DNA from: an uncultured Nocardioides sp.
GTDB taxonomy: Bacteria > Actinomycetota > Actinomycetes > Propionibacteriales > Nocardioidaceae
DNA length: 64,000 bases
NCBI GenBank assembly: GCA_902805885.1
Contig: CADCUM010000094.1
Location: forward strand, 17,919-81,918
Direction: 5' to 3'
Shown here: in pieces, positions 9,577 to 21,954 of the stretch
Numbering within the stretch: the first letter of the stretch is position 1
How the letters are laid out: each line of letters opens with the position of its first letter
The notes under the pieces: generated by a model
The model's input: only the letters and a program-made list of their open reading frames with translations
The model's database searches: none
What the model was told of the DNA's origin: nothing
Program-made: the position numbers and the translations under genes

Positions 9577-9710
9577 CCCGCCCAGGCGGCGGCCGGAGTG
9601 GCGTGCGTCACGCGGCCGTTCCGTTCCCGCGCCGGAGCGTGCGGCGTACGCTCGGCGGTGATCGAGTAGATCGGTACCCGAGTGGATCGGGACTGAAACG
9701 AAGGGTCACC

Positions 9711-10643
9711 ATGACGCAGCCCCTCACGGTGGGTGTCGTCGGCGCTGGTCGCGTCGGCGCCGTCCTCGCCGCCACGCTCCGCTCCGCGGGCCACGACGTC
9801 GTCGCCGCCGCCGGTGAGTCCGACGCCAGCCGCCGCCGGATCACCGAGCTGCTGCCCGGCGTCCCGGTCACCAAGCCCAGCGACGCCGCCCGGCGCAGCG
9901 ACCTGCTGCTGCTGACCGTCCCCGACGACATGCTCGGCAACGTGGTGGCGATGCTCAGCGCCAGCGGCGCGATCCGGGCCGGGCAGGTCGTCGTGCACAC
10001 GTCCGGCCGCCACGGCCTCGCGGTGCTCGCCCCGGCCGCCGCGGTCGGGGCCCGGACGATCGCCCTCCACCCGGCCATGACCTTCACCGGCACCGAGGTC
10101 GACCTCCCGCGGCTCGTCGGCTGCGTCTTCGGCGTGACCGCCCCTCCGGCCGAGCGCGCGCTCACCGAGTCGCTGGTCGCCGACCTCGGCGGCCGTACGA
10201 CGTGGGTGGCCGAGGAGCTGCGCACGCTCTACCACGCCGGGCTCGCCCACGGCGCCAACCACCTCGTCACGCTGGTCACGCAGGCGATGGAGCTGCTGTC
10301 GGCCACCGGCGCCGAGGACCCGGCCGCCACCCTGCGGCCGCTGCTCACCGCCGCTCTCGACAACGCCCTCGCCGACGGCGACGCCGCGCTGACCGGGCCC
10401 ATCGTCCGCGGCGACGTCGAGACCGTGCGTGCCCACCTCGCCGACATCCGGCTGACCGCGCCGCACACGCTGCCGTCGTACGTCGCGATGGCGCGCGCGA
10501 CGCTCGACCGGGTCGTCACCGACGGCCGGCTGCTGCCGATCCGTGCCGCCAGCATCGCCGCGGCCCTCGACGCCGCCGAGTCGGGTGCGCAGCCCGTCGC
10601 ACCGCCCGCGGGGCCGCGCACTCGACTGGACCGTTCTCGGTGA
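9711..10643 (+). CDS. Rossmann-like and DUF2520 domain protein (NADP oxidoreductase-like)
   Basis: [25 protein letters not shown]; conserved position upstream of panC. Confidence 0.88.
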   Translation: MTQPLTVGVVGAGRVGAVLAATLRSAGHDVVAAAGESDASRRRITELLPGVPVTKPSDAARRSDLLLLTVPDDMLGNVVAMLSASGAIRAGQVVVHTSGRHGLAVLAPAAAVGARTIALHPAMTFTGTEVDLPRLVGCVFGVTAPPAERALTESLVADLGGRTTWVAEELRTLYHAGLAHGANHLVTLVTQAMELLSATGAEDPAATLRPLLTAALDNALADGDAALTGPIVRGDVETVRAHLADIRLTAPHTLPSYVAMARATLDRVVTDGRLLPIRAASIAAALDAAESGAQPVAPPAGPRTRLDRSR

Positions 10644-11554
10644 ACCAGGCCCCCCGCCTCGCGAGCACCCGCGAGGAGCTGGCCGCGCTGCTCGCGGACG
10701 GCCGTCGTGCCGGCGAGCGCGTCGCGCTCGTCCCGACCATGGGTGCGCTCCACGAGGGGCACGCCAGCCTGATGCGGACCGCCCGGGCCGCCACGGCGGG
10801 GCCGGTCGTGGTCAGCGTCTTCGTCAACCCCATGCAGTTCTCCCCGACCGAGGACCTCGACCGCTACCCCCGGACCCTCGACGCCGACCGGGGGGTCTGC
10901 GCCGACGAGGGCGTCGACGTGGTGTTCGCGCCGGCCGTCGACGAGGTCTATCCCGGCGGCTTCTCCCACGACGGCCCGGCGGGCGTCACCGTCGACCCGG
11001 GACGGCTCGGCACGGTCCTGGAGGGGGAGAGCAGGCCGGGCCACTTCGCCGGCGTGCTGACCGTCGTCGCCAAGCTCTTCGGCCTCGTCCGGCCGGACCT
11101 GGCGGTCTTCGGCGAGAAGGACTACCAGCAGCTCGTGCTGATCCGCCGGATGGTGGCCGACCTGTGCCTCGGCATCGAGGTCGTGGCCGGCGAGACCGTG
11201 CGGGAGGCCGACGGTCTCGCGCTCTCCAGCCGCAACCGCTACCTCGACGACGACGGCCGCCGGGTCGCGGGCACGTTGAGCCGCGCGCTGCGGGCGGCGC
11301 AGGAGCGGGCGTCGTACGGCGTCCCGGCGGCGCGGTGGGCCGCGATGAGCGTCCTCAAGGGCGAGCCCGGGCTGGACCTCGACTACCTCGCGCTCACCGG
11401 TCCCGACCTCGGCGAGCCGCCGGAGACCGGCGAGGGGCGGGTGCTCGTGGCGGCCCGCGTCGGCAGCACCCGGCTCATCGACAACATGCCCTTGACCCTC
11501 AGCACGGCGGACACCCCTACCGGGGGCCCGACCACCACGGAGAGGAGCAGCTGA
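10640..11554 (+). CDS. panC: Pantoate--beta-alanine ligase
   Basis: [44 protein letters not shown] motifs. Confidence 0.97.
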   Translation: MNQAPRLASTREELAALLADGRRAGERVALVPTMGALHEGHASLMRTARAATAGPVVVSVFVNPMQFSPTEDLDRYPRTLDADRGVCADEGVDVVFAPAVDEVYPGGFSHDGPAGVTVDPGRLGTVLEGESRPGHFAGVLTVVAKLFGLVRPDLAVFGEKDYQQLVLIRRMVADLCLGIEVVAGETVREADGLALSSRNRYLDDDGRRVAGTLSRALRAAQERASYGVPAARWAAMSVLKGEPGLDLDYLALTGPDLGEPPETGEGRVLVAARVGSTRLIDNMPLTLSTADTPTGGPTTTERSS

Positions 11555-11970
11555 TGCTGCGCACGATGATGAAGTCCAAGATCCACCGGGCGACCGTCAC
11601 GCAGGCGGACCTCCACTACGTCGGCTCGGTGACCGTCGACGAGGACCTGCTCGACGCCGCCGACCTCCTGCCCGGCGAGCTGGTGCACATCGTCGACGTG
11701 ACCAACGGCGCGCGCCTGGAGACGTACACGATCGCCGGCGAGCGGGGCTCCGGCGTCATCGGCATCAACGGCGCCGCGGCGCGGCTCGTGCACCCCGGCG
11801 ACGTCGTCATCCTCATCGGCTACGCCCAGATGGAGACCGCCGAGGCGAAGGAGCTGAAGCCGCACGTCGTCTTCGTCGACGCCGAGAACAAGGTCATGGG
11901 CACGGGCTTCGACCCCGCCGAGACGTACGGCGACTCCTCGCTGACCCGCGGCGACGTCCTCACTCGGTAG
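11554..11970 (+). CDS. panD: Aspartate 1-decarboxylase
   Basis: [29 protein letters not shown] with GS self-cleavage site; ATGA overlap with panC. Confidence 0.97.
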   Translation: MLRTMMKSKIHRATVTQADLHYVGSVTVDEDLLDAADLLPGELVHIVDVTNGARLETYTIAGERGSGVIGINGAAARLVHPGDVVILIGYAQMETAEAKELKPHVVFVDAENKVMGTGFDPAETYGDSSLTRGDVLTR

Positions 11971-11979
11971 CCTGCCCGG

Positions 11980-13677
11980 ATGCCCCAGACCGCCGCGGAC
12001 GACGCCGGCCCCGCCGAGGTGCCTGCCCGGCTCACAGCGCCTGCTCCCGGCTGGGTGACACGCGCGGACGTCGTGGTCGTCGGCTCGGGGATCGCGGGGC
12101 TCACCGCCGCGCTGCGCATCCACGCGGAGGACCCGTCGCTGCACCTGCTCGTCGTCACCAAGGACGTGCTGGCAGCCGGGTCCACGCAGTGGGCGCAGGG
12201 CGGCATCGCGGCCGCACTCGGCCCCGGCGACACCCCGGAGCAGCACGAGCACGACACCCTCGTCGCCGGTGCGGGAGCCTGTGACGTCGACGCGGTCAGG
12301 GTCCTCGTCGGCGAGGGCCCCGACGCCGTGCGCGAGCTGATCGCGCTCGGCACCGAGTTCGACCTGCACCCCGACGGCGAGCTGTCGCTCACCCGGGAGG
12401 GCGGGCACCTCCGCGACCGGATCGCGCACGCCGGCGGCGACGCCACGGGCGCGGAGATCCAGCGCGCCCTCATCGCCGCGGTGGAGCGGGCGCCGGAGAT
12501 CGAGGTGGTCCAGCACGCCCTGGCCGTCGACCTGCTCCTCGCCGCCGGCGGCGGGGTCGCCGGGGTCACCCTCCACGTCCTCGGCGAGGGTCAGCACGAC
12601 GGGGTCGGGGCCGTCCACTGCCGCGCGGTGGTGCTGGCGTCCGGCGGGCTGGGCCAGGTCTTCTCCCAGTCCACCAACCCCAGCGTCGCCACCGGCGACG
12701 GGATGGCGCTCGCCCTCCGGGCCGGGGCGGTGGTCCGCGACCTCGAGTTCGTCCAGTTCCACCCCACGGTGATGTGGCTGGGCCCCGAGTCCCAGGGGCA
12801 GCAGCCGCTGATCTCCGAGGCGGTGCGCGGCGAGGGCGCGTTCCTCGTCGACTTCGAGGGCACCCGGTTCATGCAGGGCCAGCACGAGCTCGCCGACCTC
12901 GCACCGCGCGACGTCGTGGCCAAGGCGATCACACGTCGGATGATCGAGACCGGCCGCCCTCACATGTGGCTCGACGCCCGCCACCTCGGCGAGGAGTTCT
13001 GGGAGCGGCGGTTCCCGACCATCCTGGCGGTCTGCCGCCAGCACGGCGTCGACCCCGTGACGGAGCTGATCCCGGTGGCGCCCGCCCAGCACTACGCCTC
13101 GGGCGGCGTCGCCACCGACCTGTGGGGCCGCTCCAGCGTCCCGGGCCTGTACGCCACGGGCGAGGTCGCCTGCTCCGGCGTGCACGGCGCCAACCGGCTC
13201 GCCTCCAACTCGCTGCTCGAGGGCCTCGTGTTCTCCCGGCGGATCGCTGCGGTGCTCCCCGGGGAGCTGCGCCCGTGGGCCGACCCGGCGCCGGACCACC
13301 GCCCACCCGGGCTGCTGTCGGGCGGCCTGCGGCGGACGCTGCAGGAGACGATGACCGCCCGCGTCGGCGTCCTGCGGCACGAGGCCGGGCTCGCACAGGC
13401 GCAGGACGAGCTCCGCGCCGTCGACCGGGGACCCGCCGAGCCCGGCACGCCGGCGTGGGAGACCACCAACCTCCACACGCTGTGCGTCGCCCTCGCGGCC
13501 GCCGCCCGGATGCGCACCGAGACCCGCGGGTCCCACTGGCGCGAGGACTTCCCCGACCGCGACGACGCCCGCCCGGGCCACGTCGACTCGTGGCTGGAGC
13601 TCGGGACCGGCCTCGTCCGCTCGGTGTGGCAGCCGGCGCCCGCCACCGATCCGTCCGTCCAGGAGGTCTCCGCATGA
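11980..13677 (+). CDS. nadB: L-aspartate oxidase
   Basis: VVVGSGIAGLTAALR FAD motif; GEVACSGVHGANRLASNSLLEGLVF. Confidence 0.96.
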   Translation: MPQTAADDAGPAEVPARLTAPAPGWVTRADVVVVGSGIAGLTAALRIHAEDPSLHLLVVTKDVLAAGSTQWAQGGIAAALGPGDTPEQHEHDTLVAGAGACDVDAVRVLVGEGPDAVRELIALGTEFDLHPDGELSLTREGGHLRDRIAHAGGDATGAEIQRALIAAVERAPEIEVVQHALAVDLLLAAGGGVAGVTLHVLGEGQHDGVGAVHCRAVVLASGGLGQVFSQSTNPSVATGDGMALALRAGAVVRDLEFVQFHPTVMWLGPESQGQQPLISEAVRGEGAFLVDFEGTRFMQGQHELADLAPRDVVAKAITRRMIETGRPHMWLDARHLGEEFWERRFPTILAVCRQHGVDPVTELIPVAPAQHYASGGVATDLWGRSSVPGLYATGEVACSGVHGANRLASNSLLEGLVFSRRIAAVLPGELRPWADPAPDHRPPGLLSGGLRRTLQETMTARVGVLRHEAGLAQAQDELRAVDRGPAEPGTPAWETTNLHTLCVALAAAARMRTETRGSHWREDFPDRDDARPGHVDSWLELGTGLVRSVWQPAPATDPSVQEVSA

Positions 13678-14576
13678 CGTCCCTCTCCGCCGTCCCCGGC
13701 GCCCTCCTCGACGAGCTCCGCGACGCCGGCCTGGATCCCGAGCACGTCCGGTCGGTCATCGGGACGGCGCTGGGCGAGGACCTGCCCGACGGCGCGCCGG
13801 ACCCCACCAGCTGGGCGACGATCGCCGAGGACGCCCGCGGTGAGGCGGTCCTCGCCGCTCGGGAGCCCGGGGTCGTCGCGGGGCTGGGGATCGCGGCGCT
13901 GGTCTTCCACACCGTCGTGCCGGAGGTCGAGGTCACCGACCGGGTGCCCGACGGGACCACGGTGGACCGCGGTGACGTCGTGATGCGCGTCGCCGGGCGC
14001 ACGCGCGGCCTCCTGGTCGCTGAGCGCACGGCACTCAACCTGGCCTGCCACCTCTCCGGCGTCGCGACCGCGACGGCACGCTGGGTCGAGGCCCTCGACG
14101 GCACGCCGACGCGGGTGCTCGACACCCGCAAGACGCTCCCGGGACTCCGCGCCCTCCAGAAGTACGCCGTGCGGTGCGGTGGTGGGGTCAACCACCGCCT
14201 CGGCCTCCACGACATGGCGATGGTCAAGGACAACCACGTCATCGCCGCCGGCGGCGTGCTCCCCGCGCTGACCGCGCTCCGCCGGGACTTCCCCGGACTG
14301 CCGGTCGAGGTCGAGGTGACCACGCTCGACCAGCTCGACGAGCTCCTCGCGCTGCCCGAGCCCCCGGACCGCGTGCTGCTCGACAACATGAGCGACGAGC
14401 TGATGGCCGAGGCGGTCCGCCGTACGGCGGGACGCGTGCCGCTCGAGGCCAGCGGCGGGATCACCCTCGACCGGGCGCCCCGCATCGGGGCCACCGGCGT
14501 CGACTTCGTCTCCGTGGGGGCACTGACCCATTCCGTCACGGTCTTCGACATCGGGATGGACCTGGTGGAGCCGTGA
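13674..14576 (+). CDS. nadC: Nicotinate-nucleotide pyrophosphorylase (carboxylating)
   Basis: ERTALNLACHLSGVATATA...VLDTRKTLPGLRALQKYAVRCGGGVNHRLGLHDMAMVKDNH. Confidence 0.97.
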   Translation: MTSLSAVPGALLDELRDAGLDPEHVRSVIGTALGEDLPDGAPDPTSWATIAEDARGEAVLAAREPGVVAGLGIAALVFHTVVPEVEVTDRVPDGTTVDRGDVVMRVAGRTRGLLVAERTALNLACHLSGVATATARWVEALDGTPTRVLDTRKTLPGLRALQKYAVRCGGGVNHRLGLHDMAMVKDNHVIAAGGVLPALTALRRDFPGLPVEVEVTTLDQLDELLALPEPPDRVLLDNMSDELMAEAVRRTAGRVPLEASGGITLDRAPRIGATGVDFVSVGALTHSVTVFDIGMDLVEP

Positions 14577-15343
14577 CGCTGCTCGCCGCCGACATCGGCA
14601 ACAGCCACACCTCCCTGGGCCTGCTGGACGGCGACGAGGTCACGGACGACTGGCGGGTCGCGACCGACGAGCGCCGGACCGCCGACGAGTGGGCGGTCCT
14701 GGTGCGCGGGCTCCTCGGCGACCGGGACGCCGACGTCGACGGGGTGGCCGTCTGCGCCACGGTGCCGGCGGTCCTCCACGAGTGGCGCGACATGCTCGCG
14801 CGCCACTTCGGCGACGTCCGGGCCGTCGTCGTCGAGCCGGGGGTGCGCACCGGGATCCCGGTCCTCACCGACCACCCGCGCGAGGTGGGCGCCGACCGCA
14901 TCGTCAACTCGCTGGCCGCGGCCACGCTCCACGGCGGTCCGGCGATCGTCGTCGACTTCGGCACGGCCACGACGTTCGACGTGGTCAACGCCCGCGGTCA
15001 GTACGTCGGCGGCGCCATCTGCGCCGGCATCGAGATCTCCCTCGACGCCCTGGGCCGTCGCGGCGCGCAGCTGCGCAAGGTCGAGCTCGTGCGTCCGCGG
15101 TCGGTGATCGCCCGCAACACCGTCGAGGCGCTCCAGTCGGGAATGATCTTCGGCGTCGCCGCCCAGGTCGAGGGGCTGGTCGCTCGGATGGTCGCCGAGC
15201 TGGGGGAGGACCCGGGAGACGTCGCGGTCATCGCCACCGGCCACCTCGCGCCGCTGCTCCTCGACGACTGCCACTGCTTCACGGTCCACGCCCCGTGGCT
15301 CACCCTCCAAGGGCTCCGGATGGTGTTCGAGCGGAACTCCTGA
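14573..15343 (+). CDS. coaX: Type III pantothenate kinase
   Basis: LLAADIGNSHTSLGLL, GADRIVNSLAAA, VDFGTATTFDVV motifs. Confidence 0.96.
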   Translation: MTLLAADIGNSHTSLGLLDGDEVTDDWRVATDERRTADEWAVLVRGLLGDRDADVDGVAVCATVPAVLHEWRDMLARHFGDVRAVVVEPGVRTGIPVLTDHPREVGADRIVNSLAAATLHGGPAIVVDFGTATTFDVVNARGQYVGGAICAGIEISLDALGRRGAQLRKVELVRPRSVIARNTVEALQSGMIFGVAAQVEGLVARMVAELGEDPGDVAVIATGHLAPLLLDDCHCFTVHAPWLTLQGLRMVFERNS

Positions 15344-15486
15344 CGCGTTTCCTGCATCAATCGTTCGGTAAAGCAATTCGACGAATTCGCGGATGATTGG
15401 GACAAACGCATCAATTGCGCAACAATAGGAATCCGCGCATCCCCTGAAACGTTCCGCGCGATCCCCCGCAGGTGAAAGAGGTATTC

Positions 15487-15831
15487 ATGGCACAGAAAGT
15501 GAACATCGTCCTCGTCGACGATCTCGACGGATCGGAAGCGAGCGAGAGCGTCTCCTTCGGCCTCGACGGCACGTCGTACGAGATCGACCTCAACGACGCC
15601 AACGCCGCCGCACTCCGCGAGGCGCTGTCCGGCTACGTGGGCCACGCCCGCAAGGTCTCGTCGGGCGGCTCGCGCCGCTCGGGCTCACGCCGTTCCGGCG
15701 GCGGCTCGACCAGCAACGCGTCGTCCAACACCCGCGCCGTGCGCGAGTGGGCCCGGGAGAACGGGTACGAGGTCTCTGAGCGCGGCCGCATCTCGGCCGA
15801 CGTCCAGCAGGCCTACGACGCGGCCCACTGA
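15487..15831 (+). CDS. lsr2: Lsr2-family nucleoid-associated protein
   Basis: MAQKVNIVLVDDLDGSEASESVSFGLDGTSYEIDL and C-terminal SERGRISADVQQAYDAAH AT-hook-like RGR. Confidence 0.97.
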   Translation: MAQKVNIVLVDDLDGSEASESVSFGLDGTSYEIDLNDANAAALREALSGYVGHARKVSSGGSRRSGSRRSGGGSTSNASSNTRAVREWARENGYEVSERGRISADVQQAYDAAH

Positions 15832-15859
15832 GCCGAGTCGCGACGCGACCGAGGGGGCG

Positions 15860-17188
15860 CTACGAGCGCTCGAGCCCGTAGCGCCACTCCTCGGACACCA
15901 CCAGACCGGCGGCGGTCCCCAGGCGCTCCTCCACCGCGTCCACCAGCATCGCGGACGCCCCCGAGGGGTAGATCGGGTCCCAGCTGAGCTCGCGACTGAG
16001 CGCGTGGACGCCCTTGACCACGTTCGCGACCGCGGCCCCGGTCGTGGGCGGCGCCAGGAAGTTGCCGCCGGCGAGCAGCGACTCGCCGCGGTCGGAGCCG
16101 AAGCGCAGCGTCACGCACGGCACGCCCATCACGTTGACCTCCTCCTGGATGCTGCCGGAGTCGGTCGCCACCACCGAGCAGAGTCGCATCGCGGCGAGCA
16201 CGTTGGCATAGCTGTCCCAGACCGGGCTGGTCACGAGACGCTCGCCGTGGCGCGAGACGAGGCCCTCGAGCCACTCGCGGTAGCCGAAGCGGTCGATCGC
16301 GCTCTCGGTCCCGTTGAGGCGGATGAAGAGGATGCTGTGCCCCTCCTCCAGGAGCTGCTCCATGGCCTCCATGAGGGCCGTGAAGCGGTGGCGGTCGTCA
16401 GTGTTCTCCTTGCGGTGGACGCAGATGCGGATGAACTCCCGAGACGCCATCTGGGGGTAGATCTCCAGGACGTTCGCGATGTCGGCCTCGGTCGCCGACT
16501 CGGGCCGCTCCAGGGCGTCGACGACCGAGTTGCCGACGACCGCGATGGTGCCGGGGAAGAAGCCCTCCTCCAGCAGGTACTCGCGGTTGAGCTCGACCGG
16601 CGCCGCGTGCAGGTTGGCGGCGGCATCGGCCGTGCGGGTGTTGAACTGCTCGGGCGAGGGCTCGCGGCTGCCCCGCTCGTACGTCGATCGCGTGAGCAGC
16701 TGCTTGCGGTAGGCGTCCCAGTCGATCTCGTCGCTGTGGAACTGCTCCAGCCAGTCGTGGAGCACCGCGCGGGACGGGGAGAGGGTGCGGAGCCCGGCCT
16801 CGACGTGGACCACGGGCAGCCCCTTGGTGAACCCGGCCAGGGAGCCCGCCATCGCGGTGGTGGTGTCGCCGTGGACGTAGAGGATCGGCTGCCCGATCTC
16901 CTCGGTGAGCTCGCCGAGGTAGCGACCCAGGCGGTCGGTGATGCGGGAGACGAGGTCGGTCGCCGACCCGGTCGCGCGGAGGTCCTCGACGTCCTCGATG
17001 CCGAACTCGCTGAGCATGGCGCCGGACAGGCTGTGGTCGAAGTGCTGGCCCGTGTGGCAGACCAGCGCCCGATGCCCCCGGGACACCAGCTCGTGGTAGA
17101 TCGGTGCCTGCTTGATGATGTCCGGCTTCGTCCCGACCAGGACCACATGGACCCGCTCGCGTCCGGCGGATGATGCGTGAAGGTTCAC
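15860..17188 (-). CDS. UDP-N-acetylglucosamine 2-epimerase-like (non-hydrolysing family, divergent)
   Basis: HVVLVGTKPDIIKQAPI, VHGDTTTAMAGSL, VHVEAGLRT, CVHRKENTDD, ATDSGSIQEE; GTG start with track ORF trimmed. Confidence 0.85.
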   Translation of the reverse strand: MNLHASSAGRERVHVVLVGTKPDIIKQAPIYHELVSRGHRALVCHTGQHFDHSLSGAMLSEFGIEDVEDLRATGSATDLVSRITDRLGRYLGELTEEIGQPILYVHGDTTTAMAGSLAGFTKGLPVVHVEAGLRTLSPSRAVLHDWLEQFHSDEIDWDAYRKQLLTRSTYERGSREPSPEQFNTRTADAAANLHAAPVELNREYLLEEGFFPGTIAVVGNSVVDALERPESATEADIANVLEIYPQMASREFIRICVHRKENTDDRHRFTALMEAMEQLLEEGHSILFIRLNGTESAIDRFGYREWLEGLVSRHGERLVTSPVWDSYANVLAAMRLCSVVATDSGSIQEEVNVMGVPCVTLRFGSDRGESLLAGGNFLAPPTTGAAVANVVKGVHALSRELSWDPIYPSGASAMLVDAVEERLGTAAGLVVSEEWRYGLERS

Positions 17189-18261
17189 AACAGGTCCTCT
17201 CTGCGGCGGGCGGCGAGTGTCGAGCGGACGCGGTCGAGCGCGGGGCGGTCGGCTGCGCTCTCCTTGTCGAGCACGTACACCGCGTCCTCGTGGGTCACGA
17301 TGATCAGGTCCTGCACGCCGAGGGTCACCACCGGCCGCCCGTCCAGGCTGACCGAGAGCACGTTGTCGGAGTCGCACGTCACCGACGACCCGATCGAGTC
17401 GACACCCTGGCTGGTGAGCAGTCCCTCGAGACGCGGCCAGGTGCCGACGTCGTTCCAGCCGAACTCGCCCTTGACGACCCGGGGCCGGACACCGACCTCG
17501 AACAGGGGGTGCAGCTCGTGACCGCCGGCGGCGGGGCCGTCGTACCCGGTGCCGACGCCGGACCGGATGTGACGGTTCACCGAGGACATGACGTAGGGGC
17601 GCACCGCTCGGTAGGCGTCGAGCACCAGCTCGGGGTGGACGGCGTAGCAGGCGAGGTTCCACAGCACGTCGCCGCCCGCGATCAGCTCGCGGGCACGGTC
17701 CTCGTCGGGCTTCTCGATGAACGTGGTGGCCCGGGTGGCTCCGGTCGCCTCGTCGGCGACGGTCGAGAAGTAGCCGAGCCCCTTGTCCGGGGAGGTCGGC
17801 TCGGCCGCCATCACCACGGCGGTGCCCGGCTCGGCGGCCAGGTCGTCGAGCATCTGCTCCACCGCGGCGAGGAACGCGCGCTCGTCGTCGACCATGTGGT
17901 CCGATGGACAGGTGAACACCGGCACGTTGCCGCGCTTGCGGTGGACCTCGGCGAGCGCGAGGGCGTACGCCGTCGCCGGCCCCTTGCCCTGTCGCTCGAA
18001 GATGAAGTTCTCCTCGGGCACGCCGTTGCCGCACTCGATCGCGGTGTCGCGGAACCGGTGGAGCGTCGAGACGAAGATGTTCTCGACGGGGATGTGCTGG
18101 GCGAGACGGTTGACCGTCACGGTCAGCAGCGGGTCGTCGCCGGTGACGGGCTGGAACTGCTTCGGGCGGCGGTCGCGGCTCAACGGCCACAGCCGCTCGC
18201 CCTGCCCGCCGGCGAAGATGATCGCGGCCGTTTCCGAGGGTCCCGTCACGCGGTCGAGCAT
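17185..18261 (-). CDS. manC: Mannose-1-phosphate guanylyltransferase
   Basis: AAIIFAGGQGERLWPLSRDRRPKQF and FIEKPD, GEFGWNDVGTW motifs; 1299-aa track ORF trimmed to this start. Confidence 0.9.
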   Translation of the reverse strand: MLDRVTGPSETAAIIFAGGQGERLWPLSRDRRPKQFQPVTGDDPLLTVTVNRLAQHIPVENIFVSTLHRFRDTAIECGNGVPEENFIFERQGKGPATAYALALAEVHRKRGNVPVFTCPSDHMVDDERAFLAAVEQMLDDLAAEPGTAVVMAAEPTSPDKGLGYFSTVADEATGATRATTFIEKPDEDRARELIAGGDVLWNLACYAVHPELVLDAYRAVRPYVMSSVNRHIRSGVGTGYDGPAAGGHELHPLFEVGVRPRVVKGEFGWNDVGTWPRLEGLLTSQGVDSIGSSVTCDSDNVLSVSLDGRPVVTLGVQDLIIVTHEDAVYVLDKESAADRPALDRVRSTLAARRREDLL

Positions 18262-18411
18262 ATGGGGCGTGTTCGCTGTGGGCGGACCCGGACCTCGGCC
18301 TACCGGGAACACGTAGGGTGGAAGTGGGCGTTGGTCCCATTGTCCGGCACCGGTGCTGAGTCCTACGAGCGGCACCGGGGGGTCGGACCCGTAGACGTAG
18401 AGGAGTGGCAG

Positions 18412-20988
<2,577 letters not shown>

Positions 20989-21016
20989 TACCCGACCTCG
21001 GCAGTTTCCGCCCGGT

Positions 21017-21886
21017 TCAGTCCGGGAGGGCGTACGACGCCGGCTCGACCCTGACGAGCAGCCCGTCGGCGACCAGCCCGGCAAGGCACCGCTCGCGCTG
21101 CTCGGCGACGCCCCACGCGGCCTCGAGCCGCCGGGCGGTGACCGGCGCGTGGTCCTCGCGCACCAGCGCCATGATCCGCCCGCGGCACTGGCGGTCGGTG
21201 CCTGCCCAGGCCTGCCCGCGGCGGGGCGGGCCGTCGTACGGCGGGTGGCCCGCGCGGTGCCACGCGCAGGACGTCGCGATGGGGCAGTCGACGCAACGGG
21301 GCGCGCGGGCGGTGCAGACGAGCGCGCCCAGCTCCATCGTCGCGACCGCCCACGTGGCCGCGGTCGCGGGGTCCTCGGGCAGCAGCACCGTGGCCCGGTC
21401 GCGCTCGGCGCGTGTCACCGCCGGCGGTGGCAGCTCCGCACCGCCGACCGCCCGGGCCAGCACGCGCCGGACGTTGGTGTCGAGCACCACGTGCCGGCGG
21501 CCGTGGGCGAAGCTCGCGATGGCGGCCGCGGTGTAGTCCCCGACCCCCGGGAGCGCCAGCAGGTCGTCGTACTCCTCGGGGACCTCGCCGTCATGCCGCG
21601 CGACGATGGCGGTGGCGGCGGCGTGCAGGCGGAGCGCGCGGCGGGGGTATCCCAGACGACCCCACATGCGCACGGCCTCGCCGCTCGGCTCGGCGGCCAG
21701 CGCAGCCGGCGTGGGCCATCTCTCGAGCCAGGCCTCGTGGACGGGGAGGACGCGGGCCACCGGCGTCTGCTGGAGCATCAGCTCGGAGACCATCACCGAC
21801 CACGGCGACGCGCTGGGGCCGCGCCAGGGGAGCTCCCTCGCGTGGGCGTCGTACCACGCCAGCACCGGCTCGTGGAGCTCGCTCAC
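21017..21886 (-). CDS. mutY: A/G-specific adenine glycosylase
   Basis: LPWRGPSASPWSVMVSELMLQQTPVARV; LPGVGDYTAAAIASFA HhH-GPD; C-x6-C-x2-C cluster CTARAPRCVDCPIATSC. Confidence 0.95.
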   Translation of the reverse strand: MSELHEPVLAWYDAHARELPWRGPSASPWSVMVSELMLQQTPVARVLPVHEAWLERWPTPAALAAEPSGEAVRMWGRLGYPRRALRLHAAATAIVARHDGEVPEEYDDLLALPGVGDYTAAAIASFAHGRRHVVLDTNVRRVLARAVGGAELPPPAVTRAERDRATVLLPEDPATAATWAVATMELGALVCTARAPRCVDCPIATSCAWHRAGHPPYDGPPRRGQAWAGTDRQCRGRIMALVREDHAPVTARRLEAAWGVAEQRERCLAGLVADGLLVRVEPASYALPD

Positions 21887-21954
21887 CCGCGTGATCGTAG
21901 GTCAGTCGGTGCGCCTCCGCCCGGTCGGGCCGGGGTCTGCCTAGGGTGCGAAGC

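Noticed and set aside
12929-15376. 815-aa minus-strand ORF
   Set aside because: Antisense to nadB/nadC/coaX; compositional artefact of high GC.
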